64,000 nt of DNA. Source: Stenotrophomonas maltophilia (GTDB taxonomy: Bacteria > Pseudomonadota > Gammaproteobacteria > Xanthomonadales > Xanthomonadaceae). Below, one piece after another: positions 41,193-51,834 of this stretch. Position numbers and translations under genes: made by a program. Location: positions 3,118,001-3,182,000 of the forward strand of contig NZ_LT906480.1 in NCBI RefSeq assembly GCF_900186865.1. The letters run 5' to 3'. Position 1 is the stretch's first letter. Each line of letters begins with the position of its first letter. A model generated the notes under the pieces. It was not told the DNA's origin. It ran no database searches and saw only the letters and a program-made list of their open reading frames with translations.

Positions 41193-42539
41193 ATGGACAA
41201 CTCCAGCCTCCTGAACATACGCCCGGGCATGCCTTCAGGCGCCTTGGCCCAACTTCTGGGCGCCCGATGGAAGGAGCCGGATGAACAAGGTCATCTGACT
41301 TGCCTGAGCAAGGACGTCTTCGTTCGACTGGATAGCGATCGAGTCATTGGATACGTCATTTTCGCCTGTTCAATGCCCAAGACGGTGCTGGTCGAGGACC
41401 TGCGTACGGGCATGGCCATCGGCGACGCTCTCGCCAACACTCCTCGTCTCGCTGTACTGCCGGAAGAGCCAGAGGACGCATGCGAGGGATGGGCGACCTA
41501 CGGCTTCATCACGGATGACGGATTGCAGGTGGCCGCGAACGTGAACACGCGGGACAACACGGTAAAGAGCATTCGTCTAGAGAACCCGAACGCCACCTAC
41601 TGTGAGCCTGCATCGCCCATATTCGATCCGACGTTGACCAAGGCCTTTGACATAGCGCTTGGCCCCCAGCGCGTGCTCCCCAAAGCAGGCCGGGGCAGCG
41701 AATGGGCCGGAGGCTGGACGCTGGGCCTTCCTCCAGGCATCACCGCTGAACAATGGCCTTTGAGTTCCAGCAACGGGCACCCGCTGCGGCACGCCTTTAC
41801 GCTGCACCTGCCCTCGGAGTACCGAACCAAGGGAAATGATCTGGTTGCTATCTCCCTGTTCGTCGACGATCAGCAGGAGGAGCTCTGCACCGTCGAGGAA
41901 ATCGCGAAGTACTTCGCCTCTCCCCTTTCCACAACCCCGCCAGAGGGTAGCGACCTGCTGCCCTTCTGGCAGCATCGCCAAGCCAAGCATGCGCACAGCC
42001 GCAGCATGGAAGACATCCTTGGAACGCAATTCTGCGCCATCTGCCTTACACAGCAGGAGTTTGATGGCGAGCTGAGCCTGCCGCCCAAGCTGAATTCAGC
42101 CCTGCTGGATGCCCCTCCGAGCTGGATCGGGCAGGACTACGCGAGCTATTTCTACGAGCGATGGCTGTACACCGGGAACGGAAATGCCGTCATCCCGGGC
42201 GCAGGAATCGGAGGCGTCTCCAGCGAGGCCGTTGCATTGCCGATCAGCACAGGCATCCGCGCTGACGATCCCAACGTTGGGAGATCACCGCGGGAGTGGG
42301 AAAGCGAATGCGCCATCAGTGGATACATCGAAGCATTCAGCGAGCGCGGTGAGGAACTGAACCTGAGTCGATGGGATTCCATTGCCCACCTCGGTGGAAC
42401 GATGCAGCCCCAGCAGGGCTACCCTGAGTTCGGCCCCTACTACCTCGAATTCGAGGAGGGTTTTGGCGGCTTCAATTTCGGTGGCGGCAACGCACAGTTG
42501 GATCTGCAGCAGATGAAGATCGACTGGGCGTGCGGATGA
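41193..42539 (+). CDS. Hypothetical protein
   Basis: A 448-aa soluble protein, no signal peptide. It is acidic and beta-rich in appearance, ending in a Gly/Phe-rich stretch (EEGFGGFNFGGGNAQLDLQQ) reminiscent of DUF1963/YwqG-like proteins. That resemblance is weak and I do not assign a function. It lies just outside the element and is followed by a strong bidirectional terminator. Confidence 0.75.
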   Translation: MDNSSLLNIRPGMPSGALAQLLGARWKEPDEQGHLTCLSKDVFVRLDSDRVIGYVIFACSMPKTVLVEDLRTGMAIGDALANTPRLAVLPEEPEDACEGWATYGFITDDGLQVAANVNTRDNTVKSIRLENPNATYCEPASPIFDPTLTKAFDIALGPQRVLPKAGRGSEWAGGWTLGLPPGITAEQWPLSSSNGHPLRHAFTLHLPSEYRTKGNDLVAISLFVDDQQEELCTVEEIAKYFASPLSTTPPEGSDLLPFWQHRQAKHAHSRSMEDILGTQFCAICLTQQEFDGELSLPPKLNSALLDAPPSWIGQDYASYFYERWLYTGNGNAVIPGAGIGGVSSEAVALPISTGIRADDPNVGRSPREWESECAISGYIEAFSERGEELNLSRWDSIAHLGGTMQPQQGYPEFGPYYLEFEEGFGGFNFGGGNAQLDLQQMKIDWACG

Positions 42540-42557
42540 CACCGTCGCATTGAAGCA

Positions 42558-42586
42558 AAAAGCCCCGGAACCTCGCCGGGGCTTTT
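42558..42586. terminator. Bidirectional terminator
   Basis: AAAAGCCCCGG/CCGGGGCTTTT, 11-bp stem with 7-nt loop between convergent genes (hypothetical protein on plus, LysR regulator on minus). Confidence 0.9.
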
Positions 42587-42611
42587 CTTCACGGAAGCGG
42601 TGCAGCAGCCC

Positions 42612-43604
42612 TCAGCCCGCGTCCACCGCCAACGCGCCCAGCGCACTGGCCTTGATCCGCTCCTTGGCCTTTTCACAGGCGCCACCGCAATCCAGACGCG
42701 AGGCCTCCAGTTGCGGCGGCAGATGTTCGGCCAGGAAGTCGATGAACACGCGTACCGCCGGCAGCAGGCCGCGGCGCGAGGCGAACACGGCATGGCACAC
42801 GCCCTGCGGCAGCGACCAGTCCGGCAGCACCACTTCCAGCTCGCCGTTGCGCACGGCGTCGGCGCACACGGTTTCCGGCAGCATGGTGATGCCGAAACCG
42901 TCCTTCACCATGCTCTGCAGCAACGGGAAGTCGAAGCCGGCCACGCGCGGCTGCAGGTCGACCCGGCGCACTTCGCCTTCCGGCCCGTGCAGCTCCCAGC
43001 GTTGGCGGGCTTCGTCTTCGCTGATGCTGAGGGTGACGTGCTGGGTCAGCTCTTCCGGGTCCTTGGGGCGACCGGCGCGGTCCAGGTACTTCGGGCTGGC
43101 CACCAGCAATTCCTGCACCTGGCCGAAGCTGCGCATCACCAGGCTGCCGTCATCGTCCAAGCGCGAACGCACGCGCAGGGCCACGTCGTAGCCTTCATTG
43201 ATGATGTCCACGCGGCGGTTGCTGATGTTCAGCTGCAGGCGCACCTTCGGGTACTGCTCAAGGAACTTGGGCAGCAGCTTGGGCAGCTGCATCTGCGCCA
43301 GCGACACCGGCACGCTGGCGCGGACCACGCCGCGCGGTTCCGCGCTGAGCCGGTCCACCACTTCGCGCGCGGCCTGGGCCTCGGCCAGCATCGTCTGCGC
43401 ATGGCGGTGCACGCTGGTGCCGACATCGGTGACCGCGAAACGGCGCGTGGAGCGCTGCAGCAGGCGCACGCCCAGGTCGGTTTCCAGCTGGCTGATGCGG
43501 CGGCTCAGTCGCGACTTGGGGATACCCAAGGCGCGCTCGGCGGCGGCGAATCCGCCGTGGTCGACCACCATCGCGAAGTAGTACAGATCATTCAGGTCAT
43601 GCAT
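42612..43604 (-). CDS. LysR-family transcriptional regulator
   Basis: A 330-aa LTTR: N-terminal winged HTH (DLYYFAMVVDHGGFAAAERA; GIPKSRLSRRISQLETDLGV) and a C-terminal periplasmic-binding-protein-like effector domain. The C-terminal ~35 residues include three Cys/Ala-rich motifs (LDCGGACEKAKERIKASALG) that extend beyond the usual ~300 aa. It is divergent from azoR and probably controls it, as in the common LysR/reductase pairs. Confidence 0.93.
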   Translation of the reverse strand: MHDLNDLYYFAMVVDHGGFAAAERALGIPKSRLSRRISQLETDLGVRLLQRSTRRFAVTDVGTSVHRHAQTMLAEAQAAREVVDRLSAEPRGVVRASVPVSLAQMQLPKLLPKFLEQYPKVRLQLNISNRRVDIINEGYDVALRVRSRLDDDGSLVMRSFGQVQELLVASPKYLDRAGRPKDPEELTQHVTLSISEDEARQRWELHGPEGEVRRVDLQPRVAGFDFPLLQSMVKDGFGITMLPETVCADAVRNGELEVVLPDWSLPQGVCHAVFASRRGLLPAVRVFIDFLAEHLPPQLEASRLDCGGACEKAKERIKASALGALAVDAG

Positions 43605-43731
43605 GCCCGAGTTCCATATCTAGAACAATACGTGGCATTCAATCACCTTTATCCCGCCTTTGCAACAACCTATCGTTCTCTCCGTCGGCGGGGCCACCCC
43701 GCCCCTTCCCTCCAGAACATAGGTGACTGCC

Positions 43732-44319
43732 ATGAAGCTTCTGCATCTCGACGCCAGCGTGCTTGGCGACAATTCCGTCTCGCGCCAGCTGTCGGCCGCC
43801 GTGGTCGCCCGCTTCACGGGCCAGATCGATGGCCTGCAGGTCGATTATCGCGATCTTGACGCCAATCCGGTACCGCATCTGCGCAGCAGCTCGCTGGCCA
43901 AGACCGATGCCGCCGAGGCGACCGATGCTGAACAGGTGATGCAGCAGTTCCTGGAGGCTGACATCGTGGTGATCGGCGCGCCGATGTACAACTTCAGCAT
44001 TCCTTCCACGCTGAAGGCCTGGATCGACCGCGTGGCCGTGGCCGGCCGCACCTTCAAGTACACCGAGAACGGCCCGGTGGGCCTGGCCGGTGGCAAGCGG
44101 GTGATCATCGCCAGCAGCCGCGGCGGCATCTACACCGACTCGCCGGCCGACTTCCAGGAGCCGTTCCTGCGCCAGGTGTTCGCCTTCATGGGCGTCAACG
44201 AGGTCGAGTTCGTGCGCGCCGAGGGCATCGCCTACTCGCCGCAGCACCGCGAAGACGCGATTGCCGGTGCACTGGCAGCCCTGCCGTCGCACGAAGTGGT
44301 CGAAGCCGTCGCTGCATAA
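43732..44319 (+). CDS. azoR: FMN-dependent NADH:quinone/azo reductase
   Basis: A 195-aa flavodoxin-fold enzyme. Motifs: MKLLHLDASVLGDNSVSRQL (FMN-phosphate loop), GAPMYNFSIPSTLKAWIDRV and SSRGGIY. It reduces azo dyes and quinones with NADH. It is divergent from the LysR regulator and ends before a strong intrinsic terminator. Confidence 0.95.
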   Translation: MKLLHLDASVLGDNSVSRQLSAAVVARFTGQIDGLQVDYRDLDANPVPHLRSSSLAKTDAAEATDAEQVMQQFLEADIVVIGAPMYNFSIPSTLKAWIDRVAVAGRTFKYTENGPVGLAGGKRVIIASSRGGIYTDSPADFQEPFLRQVFAFMGVNEVEFVRAEGIAYSPQHREDAIAGALAALPSHEVVEAVAA

Positions 44320-44405
44320 GCGTTCCAGCGTTCGGCGCCGCTCTCTCCTCGTCGAGGCGCTGAACGCGGGCCGTGGATCCCCTCCCCCATCCCGGCCCAC
44401 CCTGG

Positions 44406-44434
44406 CGGCCCCGCTTTGCGGGGCCGTTTTTTTT
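44406..44434 (+). terminator. Terminator after azoR
   Basis: CGGCCCCG-CTTTG-CGGGGCCG followed by eight Ts. Confidence 0.93.
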
Positions 44435-44440
44435 GCATCA

Positions 44441-44463
44441 GTAGATCCACGCCATGCGTGGAT
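44441..44463 (+). repeat. SMAG/REP palindrome
   Basis: Single GTAG-headed palindrome (GTAGATCCACG...CGTGGAT) of the S. maltophilia GTAG repeat family, directly after the azoR terminator. Confidence 0.85.
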
Positions 44464-44505
44464 CGGTGCCATGCGCGGCGCTCACCAGCACGTTAGGCTG
44501 GGGCC

Positions 44506-44856
44506 ATGAACTACATCGTGACCACTGCGCACCGCAGCGAATTTCGGCACCCGATCACCCTGCGCCGCGGCCAGGCGCTGGTAGTGGGCGAACGCCATGA
44601 AGGCCCGGAGGGCTGGGATGACTGGTTCCTGTGCGAGGCCGAGGGGCAGCACCCCGGTTTCGTGCCGGCGCCGGTGATCGGTCGCGACGCGCAGGGTGGC
44701 GCGTTTGCCACGGAGGACTACTGCGCGCGGGAACTGGATGTGGATCCCGGGCAGCTGCTGCGTGGGCAGCGCACGCTCAATGGCTGGGCGTGGTGCGTGC
44801 CGGAGGCCGGCGACCCGGGATGGGTGCCGTTGGAGAAGTTGCGCGCTGTGGAGTGA
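44506..44856 (+). CDS. SH3-like domain protein
   Basis: A 116-aa cytosolic protein made of two variant SH3-like beta units: VVGERHEGPEGWDDWFLCEA...PGFVPAPVIG and LNGWAWCVPEAGDPGWVPLE. This is the variant-SH3 pattern of small bacterial ligand-binding proteins. Role unknown; flanked by REP elements. Confidence 0.75.
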   Translation: MNYIVTTAHRSEFRHPITLRRGQALVVGERHEGPEGWDDWFLCEAEGQHPGFVPAPVIGRDAQGGAFATEDYCARELDVDPGQLLRGQRTLNGWAWCVPEAGDPGWVPLEKLRAVE

Positions 44857-44868
44857 TCACGGCGGTTC

Positions 44869-44958
44869 ATCCACGCACGGCGTGGATCTGCTGGGGCATC
44901 GGTGAAATCATGCCGAGCGCCTGCAACATCCTCCAGTAGATCCACGCCATGCGTGGAT
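44869..44958. repeat. Inverted pair of SMAG/REP palindromes
   Basis: One copy in reverse orientation (44869-44887, tail CTGC instead of CTAC) and one forward GTAG copy (44936-44958), a dimeric SMAG. It is followed by a perfect hairpin GGTGCCATGC-AA-GCATGGCACC (44961-44982) near the serS 3' end that could act as transcript end. Confidence 0.8.
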
Positions 44959-45014
44959 TCGGTGCCATGCAAGCATGGCACCCACCGGAGCCGCAGCACC
45001 GCCCGATCAGGGAA

Positions 45015-46337
<1,323 letters not shown>

Positions 46338-46408
46338 TTATACGGATTTCTGCCGCCCGGTTCATTCCCGCCGTGGCAGAATCGAGCCATTCCGTACTGG
46401 TCCGGTCC

Positions 46409-47047
46409 ATGTCTGCACCCCGCTCGTCGTCCGCCAAGTCGTTCACTGTGCATATCCCGCGCAACGCCCTGAAGATCGCCGGCATCGCCTTCGGCGTGGG
46501 CGTACTGCTGTTCGTGCTGGTCTGGCTGACCGGTCGCGACAAGGAGTTCTTCCGCGCCGATCCGGCTGCCCAGACCCCGCAGGAAACCGCCCAGATCGAG
46601 CCCCTGCCGGAACCGCTGGCCGCTGCCGCCGGTTCCAGCGACATGCCCGATGCCAAGCCGGCACCGGTAGAGGAAGAAGCGCCGAAGCTGGTGGAAACGG
46701 CCCCGCCACCGCCCGCTCCCGTGGCTGAAGCGGCTCCGGCTGCACCGGGCCCTGCGCCGGCGGCCACCGGCAACAGCCAGCCGATGCCGATTGCCGGCCA
46801 GTCGCCGCCGCCGTCCTATCCCGCCGCCGCCCTGCGCGCCGGTGAAACCGGCACGGTGGTGGTACGCGTGGACGTGGACGCCACCGGCTATCCGAACAAT
46901 GCCACGGTGATCCAGCGCAGCGGTTCACGCGAGCTCGACCGTGCCGCCACCGACGCTGTGCGCCGCTGGCGCTTCACTCCGGCGCAGAGCAACGGCCAGG
47001 CCGTACCCGGCAGCATTGAAGTGCCGTTCGACTTCAAGACGCAATAA
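46409..47047 (+). CDS. TonB-like energy transducer
   Basis: A 212-aa protein: short cytoplasmic N-terminus, one transmembrane helix (about 24-42), a Pro/Ala/Glu-rich periplasmic linker and a C-terminal TonB domain (SYPAAALRAGETGTVVVRVD; RWRFTPAQSNGQAVPGS). It could serve outer-membrane receptors, but no exbB/exbD is adjacent. Start at 46409 chosen because it gives the compact TonB layout. Confidence 0.9.
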   Translation: MSAPRSSSAKSFTVHIPRNALKIAGIAFGVGVLLFVLVWLTGRDKEFFRADPAAQTPQETAQIEPLPEPLAAAAGSSDMPDAKPAPVEEEAPKLVETAPPPPAPVAEAAPAAPGPAPAATGNSQPMPIAGQSPPPSYPAAALRAGETGTVVVRVDVDATGYPNNATVIQRSGSRELDRAATDAVRRWRFTPAQSNGQAVPGSIEVPFDFKTQ

Positions 47048-47166
47048 CTGAACACTTCCCGGCAGGCAAACTGAACCCTGCCGGTGGCGTTGACGCAACG
47101 CTGACACTTCCCGTCCGTGGCTCGGGCAACACTGCCCACGTCGTCCATTGACGGAAGGAGTTTGCG

Positions 47167-47739
47167 ATGACCGCCACCACCCACGAAGACCTTCATTCGC
47201 CGCAGCTGCCGGAGGATTCAAGCGCGCAGCACAAGCCCACGTCGCTCTGGATGTGGATCGCGCTGATCGTGGCGATGTTTGCCGGCGCCCTGCTCTGGCT
47301 GCGTCATTCGAACCAGGAAGACGTGGCACCGGCGCCGGTCGGTGAGCGCATGCTGCCGGCCCCTGAGCAGCCCGCGGTGACGGATGCAGCGGCCCCTGCC
47401 GCGCGCCAGGCAACCCCGGCTACTGCTTCGCGGAAGGCCGCGCCGGTAGTGCGCAATCGTGAAGCCCGCCCGCTGGCCAGCAACCGCATGCCCACCTACC
47501 CCGCCGCCGCGCTGCGTAGCGGCGTGCAGGGCAGCGTGATCGCCAGCCTGAATGTCGATACCCGCGGCAATGTCGCCAGCGCTGCGATCGTCTCGCGCAG
47601 CGGCGAGCGCAGTCGCGATCTGGATCGTGCGGTGCTCAATACCGTGCAGAACTGGAAGTTCCAGCCGGCGGTGCATGACGGCCGCGCAGTAGCAAGCGTA
47701 GTGCGGGTCCCGGTGGATTTCCGTACCGAGCAGCGTTGA
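47167..47739 (+). CDS. TonB-like protein (second copy)
   Basis: A 190-aa protein with the same layout as its upstream neighbour: a transmembrane helix (about 22-42), a linker and a TonB C-terminal domain (TYPAAALRSGVQGSVIASLN; NWKFQPAVHDGRAVASV). Good ribosome site (GGAAGGAG) before the ATG. The two genes appear to be a divergent tandem duplication; a UUCG-loop terminator follows. Confidence 0.9.
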   Translation: MTATTHEDLHSPQLPEDSSAQHKPTSLWMWIALIVAMFAGALLWLRHSNQEDVAPAPVGERMLPAPEQPAVTDAAAPAARQATPATASRKAAPVVRNREARPLASNRMPTYPAAALRSGVQGSVIASLNVDTRGNVASAAIVSRSGERSRDLDRAVLNTVQNWKFQPAVHDGRAVASVVRVPVDFRTEQR

Positions 47740-47766
47740 TCGCGGACGAGGGGTTCGTGATGTTTA

Positions 47767-47793
47767 GACGGAGGCTTCGGCCTCCGTCCTTTT
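47767..47793 (+). terminator. Terminator after the second TonB-like gene
   Basis: GACGGAGGC-TTCG-GCCTCCGTC with a UUCG tetraloop, followed by TTTT. Confidence 0.9.
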
Positions 47794-47806
47794 ATGCGGG
47801 AAAGCA

Positions 47807-47867
47807 TGCCAACCAAGGTTGGCACCTACCAGAAGATGTGAGCATGCCAACCAAGGTTGGCACCTGC
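47807..47867 (-). repeat. Tandem pair of SMAG-like palindromes
   Basis: Two same-orientation copies of TGCCAACCAAGGTTGGCACC ending in CTAC (47807-47829) and CTGC (47845-47867); reverse complements start with GTAG/GCAG. A different stem subfamily from the CCACG type elsewhere in the window. Confidence 0.8.
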
Positions 47868-47913
47868 CGGGCATTGCGATCCGCCGGGCATGACCCGGCG
47901 GATGCAGTGACGA

Positions 47914-49221
47914 TCAGGCCAGGTTGAATCCGGCGCTGCGGGCCAGGCCGTCGAAGTCCGGGAAGGACGTGGCGACGTTGGCGATATCGTTGATGCGCAC
48001 TTCCCCGTCACTGATCTGGCCGGCAATGGCGAACGCCATGGCGATGCGGTGGTCGCCGTGGCTTTCGATGGTGCCGCTGCCCAGGCGCACGCCACCATGC
48101 AGGGTGGCGCCATCTTCGGTTTCGTCCACCTGCATGCCGAGCGCGCGCAGGCCGGTGGCCATCGCTGCGAGACGATCGGATTCCTTCACCCGCAGCTCGG
48201 CGGCGCCGGTCACCACGGTCTGGCCTTCTGCAGCAGCTGCCGCCACGAACAGCGCCGGGAACTCGTCGATCATGTCCGGCACCAGTTCTTCCGGAATGCG
48301 TGCACCCTTCAGCGGGGCATAGCGCACCACCAGGTCCGCCACCGGTTCACCGCCCTGCTCGGCCGGATTCTCTTCGGTGATGTCGGCACCCATCAGGCGC
48401 AGCGCGTGCAGCAGGCCGGTACGGCGCGGATTCAGGCCAACCTGCTTCAGGCGCAGCTCGGAGCCCGGAATGATGCTGGCAGCCACCAGATAGAACGCCG
48501 CAGACGAGAAGTCGGCCGGCACCACGATATCCGTGGCACGAAGGCGTTGGCCGCCGCGCAGGCGCGCCTTGCCCGGCGAGAATTCGATGTCCACGCCGAA
48601 CGCGGACAGCATGCGTTCGGTGTAGTCGCGGGTCGGGTGCGGCTCGACAACGCTGGTTTCGCCCTGTGCGTACAGGCCTGCCAGCAACACCGCCGACTTG
48701 ATCTGCGCGCTGGCCACCGGCGAGGCGAAGTCGATGCCGTGCAGCGTCTGGCCGCCATGCACGTGCAGCGGCGGCGTGCCGTCATCCTGGGTGTCGATCT
48801 TCGCGCCCATCTGCGACAGCGGGCCGGTGACGCGGCGCATCGGTCGGCCCGACAGCGACTCATCGCCGATCAGCGTGCAGTCGAACGCCTGGCCCGCCAG
48901 CAACCCGGCCAGCAGGCGCATGCCGGTACCGGCGTTGCCGCAGTCCAGCGGCGCATCCGGCGCCTTCAGGCCGTCGATACCGACGCCGTGCACGATGCGC
49001 TGCGACGCGCTGGGGGTTTCGATGCGCACGCCCAGCTGACTGAAGATGCGCGCGGTAGCGCGGGTGTCTTCGCCTTCCAGGAAGCCTTCGATATGCGAGG
49101 TGCCATCGGCCAGCGCGGCGAACATCACCGAGCGGTGCGAGACCGACTTGTCGCCGGGAATGGTCAGGCTGCCCTGCAGCGGCTGGCCCTTGCGGGCAAT
49201 CCAGTGTTGCGCGTTGCTCAT
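47914..49221 (-). CDS. aroA: 3-phosphoshikimate 1-carboxyvinyltransferase (EPSP synthase)
   Basis: Sixth step of the shikimate pathway: shikimate-3-phosphate + PEP to EPSP. The protein (435 aa) shows LTIPGDKSVSHRSVMFAALA, LDCGNAGTGMRLLAGLLAG and the C-terminal RVKESDRLAAMATGLRALG motif. GDKSVSHR plus NAGTGMR are the substrate-binding signatures. Start at 49221 gives the normal N-terminus. Third gene of a serC-pheA-aroA operon. Confidence 0.96.
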   Translation of the reverse strand: MSNAQHWIARKGQPLQGSLTIPGDKSVSHRSVMFAALADGTSHIEGFLEGEDTRATARIFSQLGVRIETPSASQRIVHGVGIDGLKAPDAPLDCGNAGTGMRLLAGLLAGQAFDCTLIGDESLSGRPMRRVTGPLSQMGAKIDTQDDGTPPLHVHGGQTLHGIDFASPVASAQIKSAVLLAGLYAQGETSVVEPHPTRDYTERMLSAFGVDIEFSPGKARLRGGQRLRATDIVVPADFSSAAFYLVAASIIPGSELRLKQVGLNPRRTGLLHALRLMGADITEENPAEQGGEPVADLVVRYAPLKGARIPEELVPDMIDEFPALFVAAAAAEGQTVVTGAAELRVKESDRLAAMATGLRALGMQVDETEDGATLHGGVRLGSGTIESHGDHRIAMAFAIAGQISDGEVRINDIANVATSFPDFDGLARSAGFNLA

Positions 49222-49269
49222 CGTTCGATCATTCCGTAAACACCGGCAGCGCCGGCGATGCATCAGGGA

Positions 49270-49289
49270 GCGGCGGCCATGGCCGCCGC
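49270..49289 (-). promoter_or_regulatory. Perfect palindrome between pheA and aroA
   Basis: GCGGCGGCCATGGCCGCCGC, a 20-bp perfect palindrome in the 76-bp gap, without a T-tract. Probably an mRNA-stability or partial-termination hairpin. Confidence 0.45.
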
Positions 49290-49297
49290 AGCAGCAC

Positions 49298-50503
49298 TCA
49301 GGGCACGGCCACCGGATAGGAGCCCAGCACCTTGATCTGCGCCGAGTGCGCTTCCAGTTCGGCCAGTGCGGCCTGCATCGGCGCGTCGTCGATGTGGCCG
49401 GCCAGGTCGATGAAGAAGCCGTACTCCCACTTGCCGTGGTGCGAAGGCCGCGACTCGATGCGGTTCATGCTGATGCCGTGGCGGGCGAACGGGCTGAGCA
49501 CGTCGAACAGCGCACCGGGCTTGTCATGGATGAACACCAGCACCGAGGTGCGGTCGTGGCCGGAGGTCGGGAAGATGTTACGGCCCACCACCAGGAAGCG
49601 GGTGGTGTTGTCGGCATCGTTCTGGATCGGCTTGGTGACCACCTTCTTCAGGCCGTACACGTGGCCGGCACTCTCGCCGCCGATGGCAGCCGCGTCGTCG
49701 GCGTTGCGCGCACGGCGCGCACCTTCGGCGTTGCTGGATACCGGAATCTTCTCGGCCTTCGGCAGGTTGGCGCGCAGCCACGCCGAGGTCTGCATGAACG
49801 ACTGCGGGTGTGCGTAGATGCGCTCGATGTCCTCGATGCGGCCGCTGCGCGACATCAGGTACTGCTGCACGCGCAGTTCCACTTCGCCACAGATCTTCAG
49901 GTTGGAGGTCAGGAACATGTCCAGGGTGATCTGGATGGTGCCCTGCCCCGAATTCTCCACCGGCACCACGCCGAAATCGGCGTTGCCCGCTTCCACTTCC
50001 TGGAACACTTCCTCGATGCTGGCCATCGGCAGGCCCAGCGCGGAGCGGCCGAAGTGCTTGAGCACCGCCTGCTGGCTGAAGGTGCCTTCCGGGCCGAGGT
50101 AGCCGATCTTCAGCGGCTCCTGCTGGGCCAGGCAGGCCGACATGATCTCGCGGTAGACGTGCACCAGCAGCTCATCGCTGAGCGGGCCTTCGTTGCGGTC
50201 CACCACCATGCGCAGCACCTGCGCTTCGCGCTCGGGGCGGTAGTAGTCGACGGCAGCGGCCAGCTTGCCCTTGGCCTTGCCGACCTGGTGGGCGAAACGT
50301 GCGCGCTCGGCGATCAGGCTCTGGATGTCGCGGTCGATCTGGTCGATCTTCGAACGCACATCGGCCAGCGCCAGCGGCGCCAGGGTGGGCGCCGGGTTCG
50401 ACGCAGCCTTGGACGTGCTCTTGCCCTTGGCCTTGGTGGAGGCGCTGTCCTTGGCCGGTTCGGCCTTCTTCGGCACCTTCTTGCTGGATTTGCTGCTTGC
50501 CAT
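49298..50503 (-). CDS. pheA: Bifunctional chorismate mutase/prephenate dehydratase (P-protein)
   Basis: A 401-aa P-protein for phenylalanine synthesis. A Lys/Ala/Ser-rich, probably disordered N-terminal extension (1-45) precedes the chorismate mutase helices (about 48-130), the prephenate dehydratase domain (IGYLGPEGTFSQQAVLKHFG; TRFLVVGR) and the C-terminal ACT regulatory domain with the ESRP motif. The low-complexity extension is unusual compared with E. coli PheA. Start at 50503. Confidence 0.94.
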   Translation of the reverse strand: MASSKSSKKVPKKAEPAKDSASTKAKGKSTSKAASNPAPTLAPLALADVRSKIDQIDRDIQSLIAERARFAHQVGKAKGKLAAAVDYYRPEREAQVLRMVVDRNEGPLSDELLVHVYREIMSACLAQQEPLKIGYLGPEGTFSQQAVLKHFGRSALGLPMASIEEVFQEVEAGNADFGVVPVENSGQGTIQITLDMFLTSNLKICGEVELRVQQYLMSRSGRIEDIERIYAHPQSFMQTSAWLRANLPKAEKIPVSSNAEGARRARNADDAAAIGGESAGHVYGLKKVVTKPIQNDADNTTRFLVVGRNIFPTSGHDRTSVLVFIHDKPGALFDVLSPFARHGISMNRIESRPSHHGKWEYGFFIDLAGHIDDAPMQAALAELEAHSAQIKVLGSYPVAVP

Positions 50504-50554
50504 CGGAATTCCCTGTTGCGGGGCACGCACCCGACGGTGCGCGCCGTTCATTGC

Positions 50555-51640
50555 TCAACCGTGACGCTGCTGGAAATCGGCCATGAAGGCGACCAGCGCC
50601 TCGGCCCCGGCCAGCGGCATGGCGTTGTACAGCGAAGCCCGGATGCCGCCGACCACCTTGTGACCCTTCAGCGCCAGCAGGCCAGCGGCCTTGGCTTCGG
50701 CGACGAAGCGGGCGTCGAGTTCGGCATCGGGCAGGAAGAACGGAATGTTCATGCGCGAACGGGCCGCATGTGCGACTTCATTGCGGTAGAAGCCGCCGGA
50801 GCCGTCGATGGCGCCGTACACCAGCGCGGCCTTGGCGGCGTTGCGCTTGGCGAATTCGGTCACGCCGCCCTCGGCCAGCATCCACTTGAACACCAGGCCG
50901 GCCAGATACCAGTTCCAGGTCGGCGGGGTGTTGAGCATCGAATCGCGGGCGACGTGCGAGCGGTAATCGAAGATGTCCGCGCGCGGCTGGCCACTGCGCT
51001 CGAGCAGGTCGCGGCGGATGATCATCACCGCGATGCCGACCGGGCCCAGGTTCTTCTGCGCGCCGGCGTAGATCACGCCATAACGGCGCACATCCAGCGG
51101 TTCGCTGGCGATGGACGAGCTGAAGTCGGCGATCAGCGGGACGTTGCCGGTATCGGGCACATCACGGAATTCGACGCCGTGGATGGTCTCGTTGGCGGTG
51201 ATGTGCACGTAGGCGGCATCGCGCGACAGCTGCCAGTCGGCACGCGCCGGCAGCTCGCGGTAGCCGTGGGCCTCGCTGCTGGCGGCGATGTTGACGTCGA
51301 CGTAGACCCCGGCCTGCTTGACCGCGGTCTTGCCCCAGTGACCACTGACCACGTAGTCGGCACGCTGGCCGGGGCTGGCGAAGTTGAGCGGGATCAGCGC
51401 CTGCTGGGTGGTGGCGCCACCGGACAGGAACAGCACCGCATAGTCGTCGGGGATGTCGAGCAGGCGACGCAGGTCGGCCTCGGCTTCGGCAGCCACGGAC
51501 ATGAATTCCGCGCCGCGATGGCTCATTTCCACGATCGAAGCGCCGGACCCGTGCCAGTCCAGCATTTCCGCCTGCGCCTGGCGCAGGACCGATTCCGGCA
51601 AGGTCGCAGGGCCGGCACTGAAGTTGAACGCGCGCGTCAT
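50555..51640 (-). CDS. serC: Phosphoserine aminotransferase
   Basis: A 361-aa PLP enzyme converting 3-phosphohydroxypyruvate to phosphoserine; also used in pyridoxine synthesis. N-terminus [23 protein letters not shown]-lysine region [19 protein letters not shown] (Lys near 195) and the C-terminal [20 protein letters not shown] are diagnostic. First gene of the serC-pheA-aroA operon, the usual gammaproteobacterial arrangement. Confidence 0.96.
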   Translation of the reverse strand: MTRAFNFSAGPATLPESVLRQAQAEMLDWHGSGASIVEMSHRGAEFMSVAAEAEADLRRLLDIPDDYAVLFLSGGATTQQALIPLNFASPGQRADYVVSGHWGKTAVKQAGVYVDVNIAASSEAHGYRELPARADWQLSRDAAYVHITANETIHGVEFRDVPDTGNVPLIADFSSSIASEPLDVRRYGVIYAGAQKNLGPVGIAVMIIRRDLLERSGQPRADIFDYRSHVARDSMLNTPPTWNWYLAGLVFKWMLAEGGVTEFAKRNAAKAALVYGAIDGSGGFYRNEVAHAARSRMNIPFFLPDAELDARFVAEAKAAGLLALKGHKVVGGIRASLYNAMPLAGAEALVAFMADFQQRHG

Positions 51641-51748
51641 GTCACACCTGTGGGGCAAGACCCCTAGTATGCCGCAGTGCACCAGCCTTGCGGCCTTGTG
51701 GCGCAAGGGAAATTTGGTTTCATTGGAATCCATTGGCGACGCGACCGG

Positions 51749-51818
51749 GTAGTGCCGGCCGCTGGCCGGCAACCTCATGGATTCGGGGCGGCGGTTGCCG
51801 GCCAGCGGCCGGCACTAC
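51749..51818. repeat. Head-to-head SMAG dimer
   Basis: GTAGTGCCGGCCGCTGGCCG... (51749-51772) and its inverted copy ending CTAC (51795-51818), 22 bp apart, upstream of serC and downstream of the FHA gene. Confidence 0.88.
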
Positions 51819-51834
51819 CGTCACCGCGCGACCG

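Noticed and set aside
44441..44958. Repeated palindromes as a CRISPR array
   Set aside because: Copies are single or paired, in both orientations, with irregular spacing and GTAG heads; they fit REP/SMAG elements and no cas genes are present.
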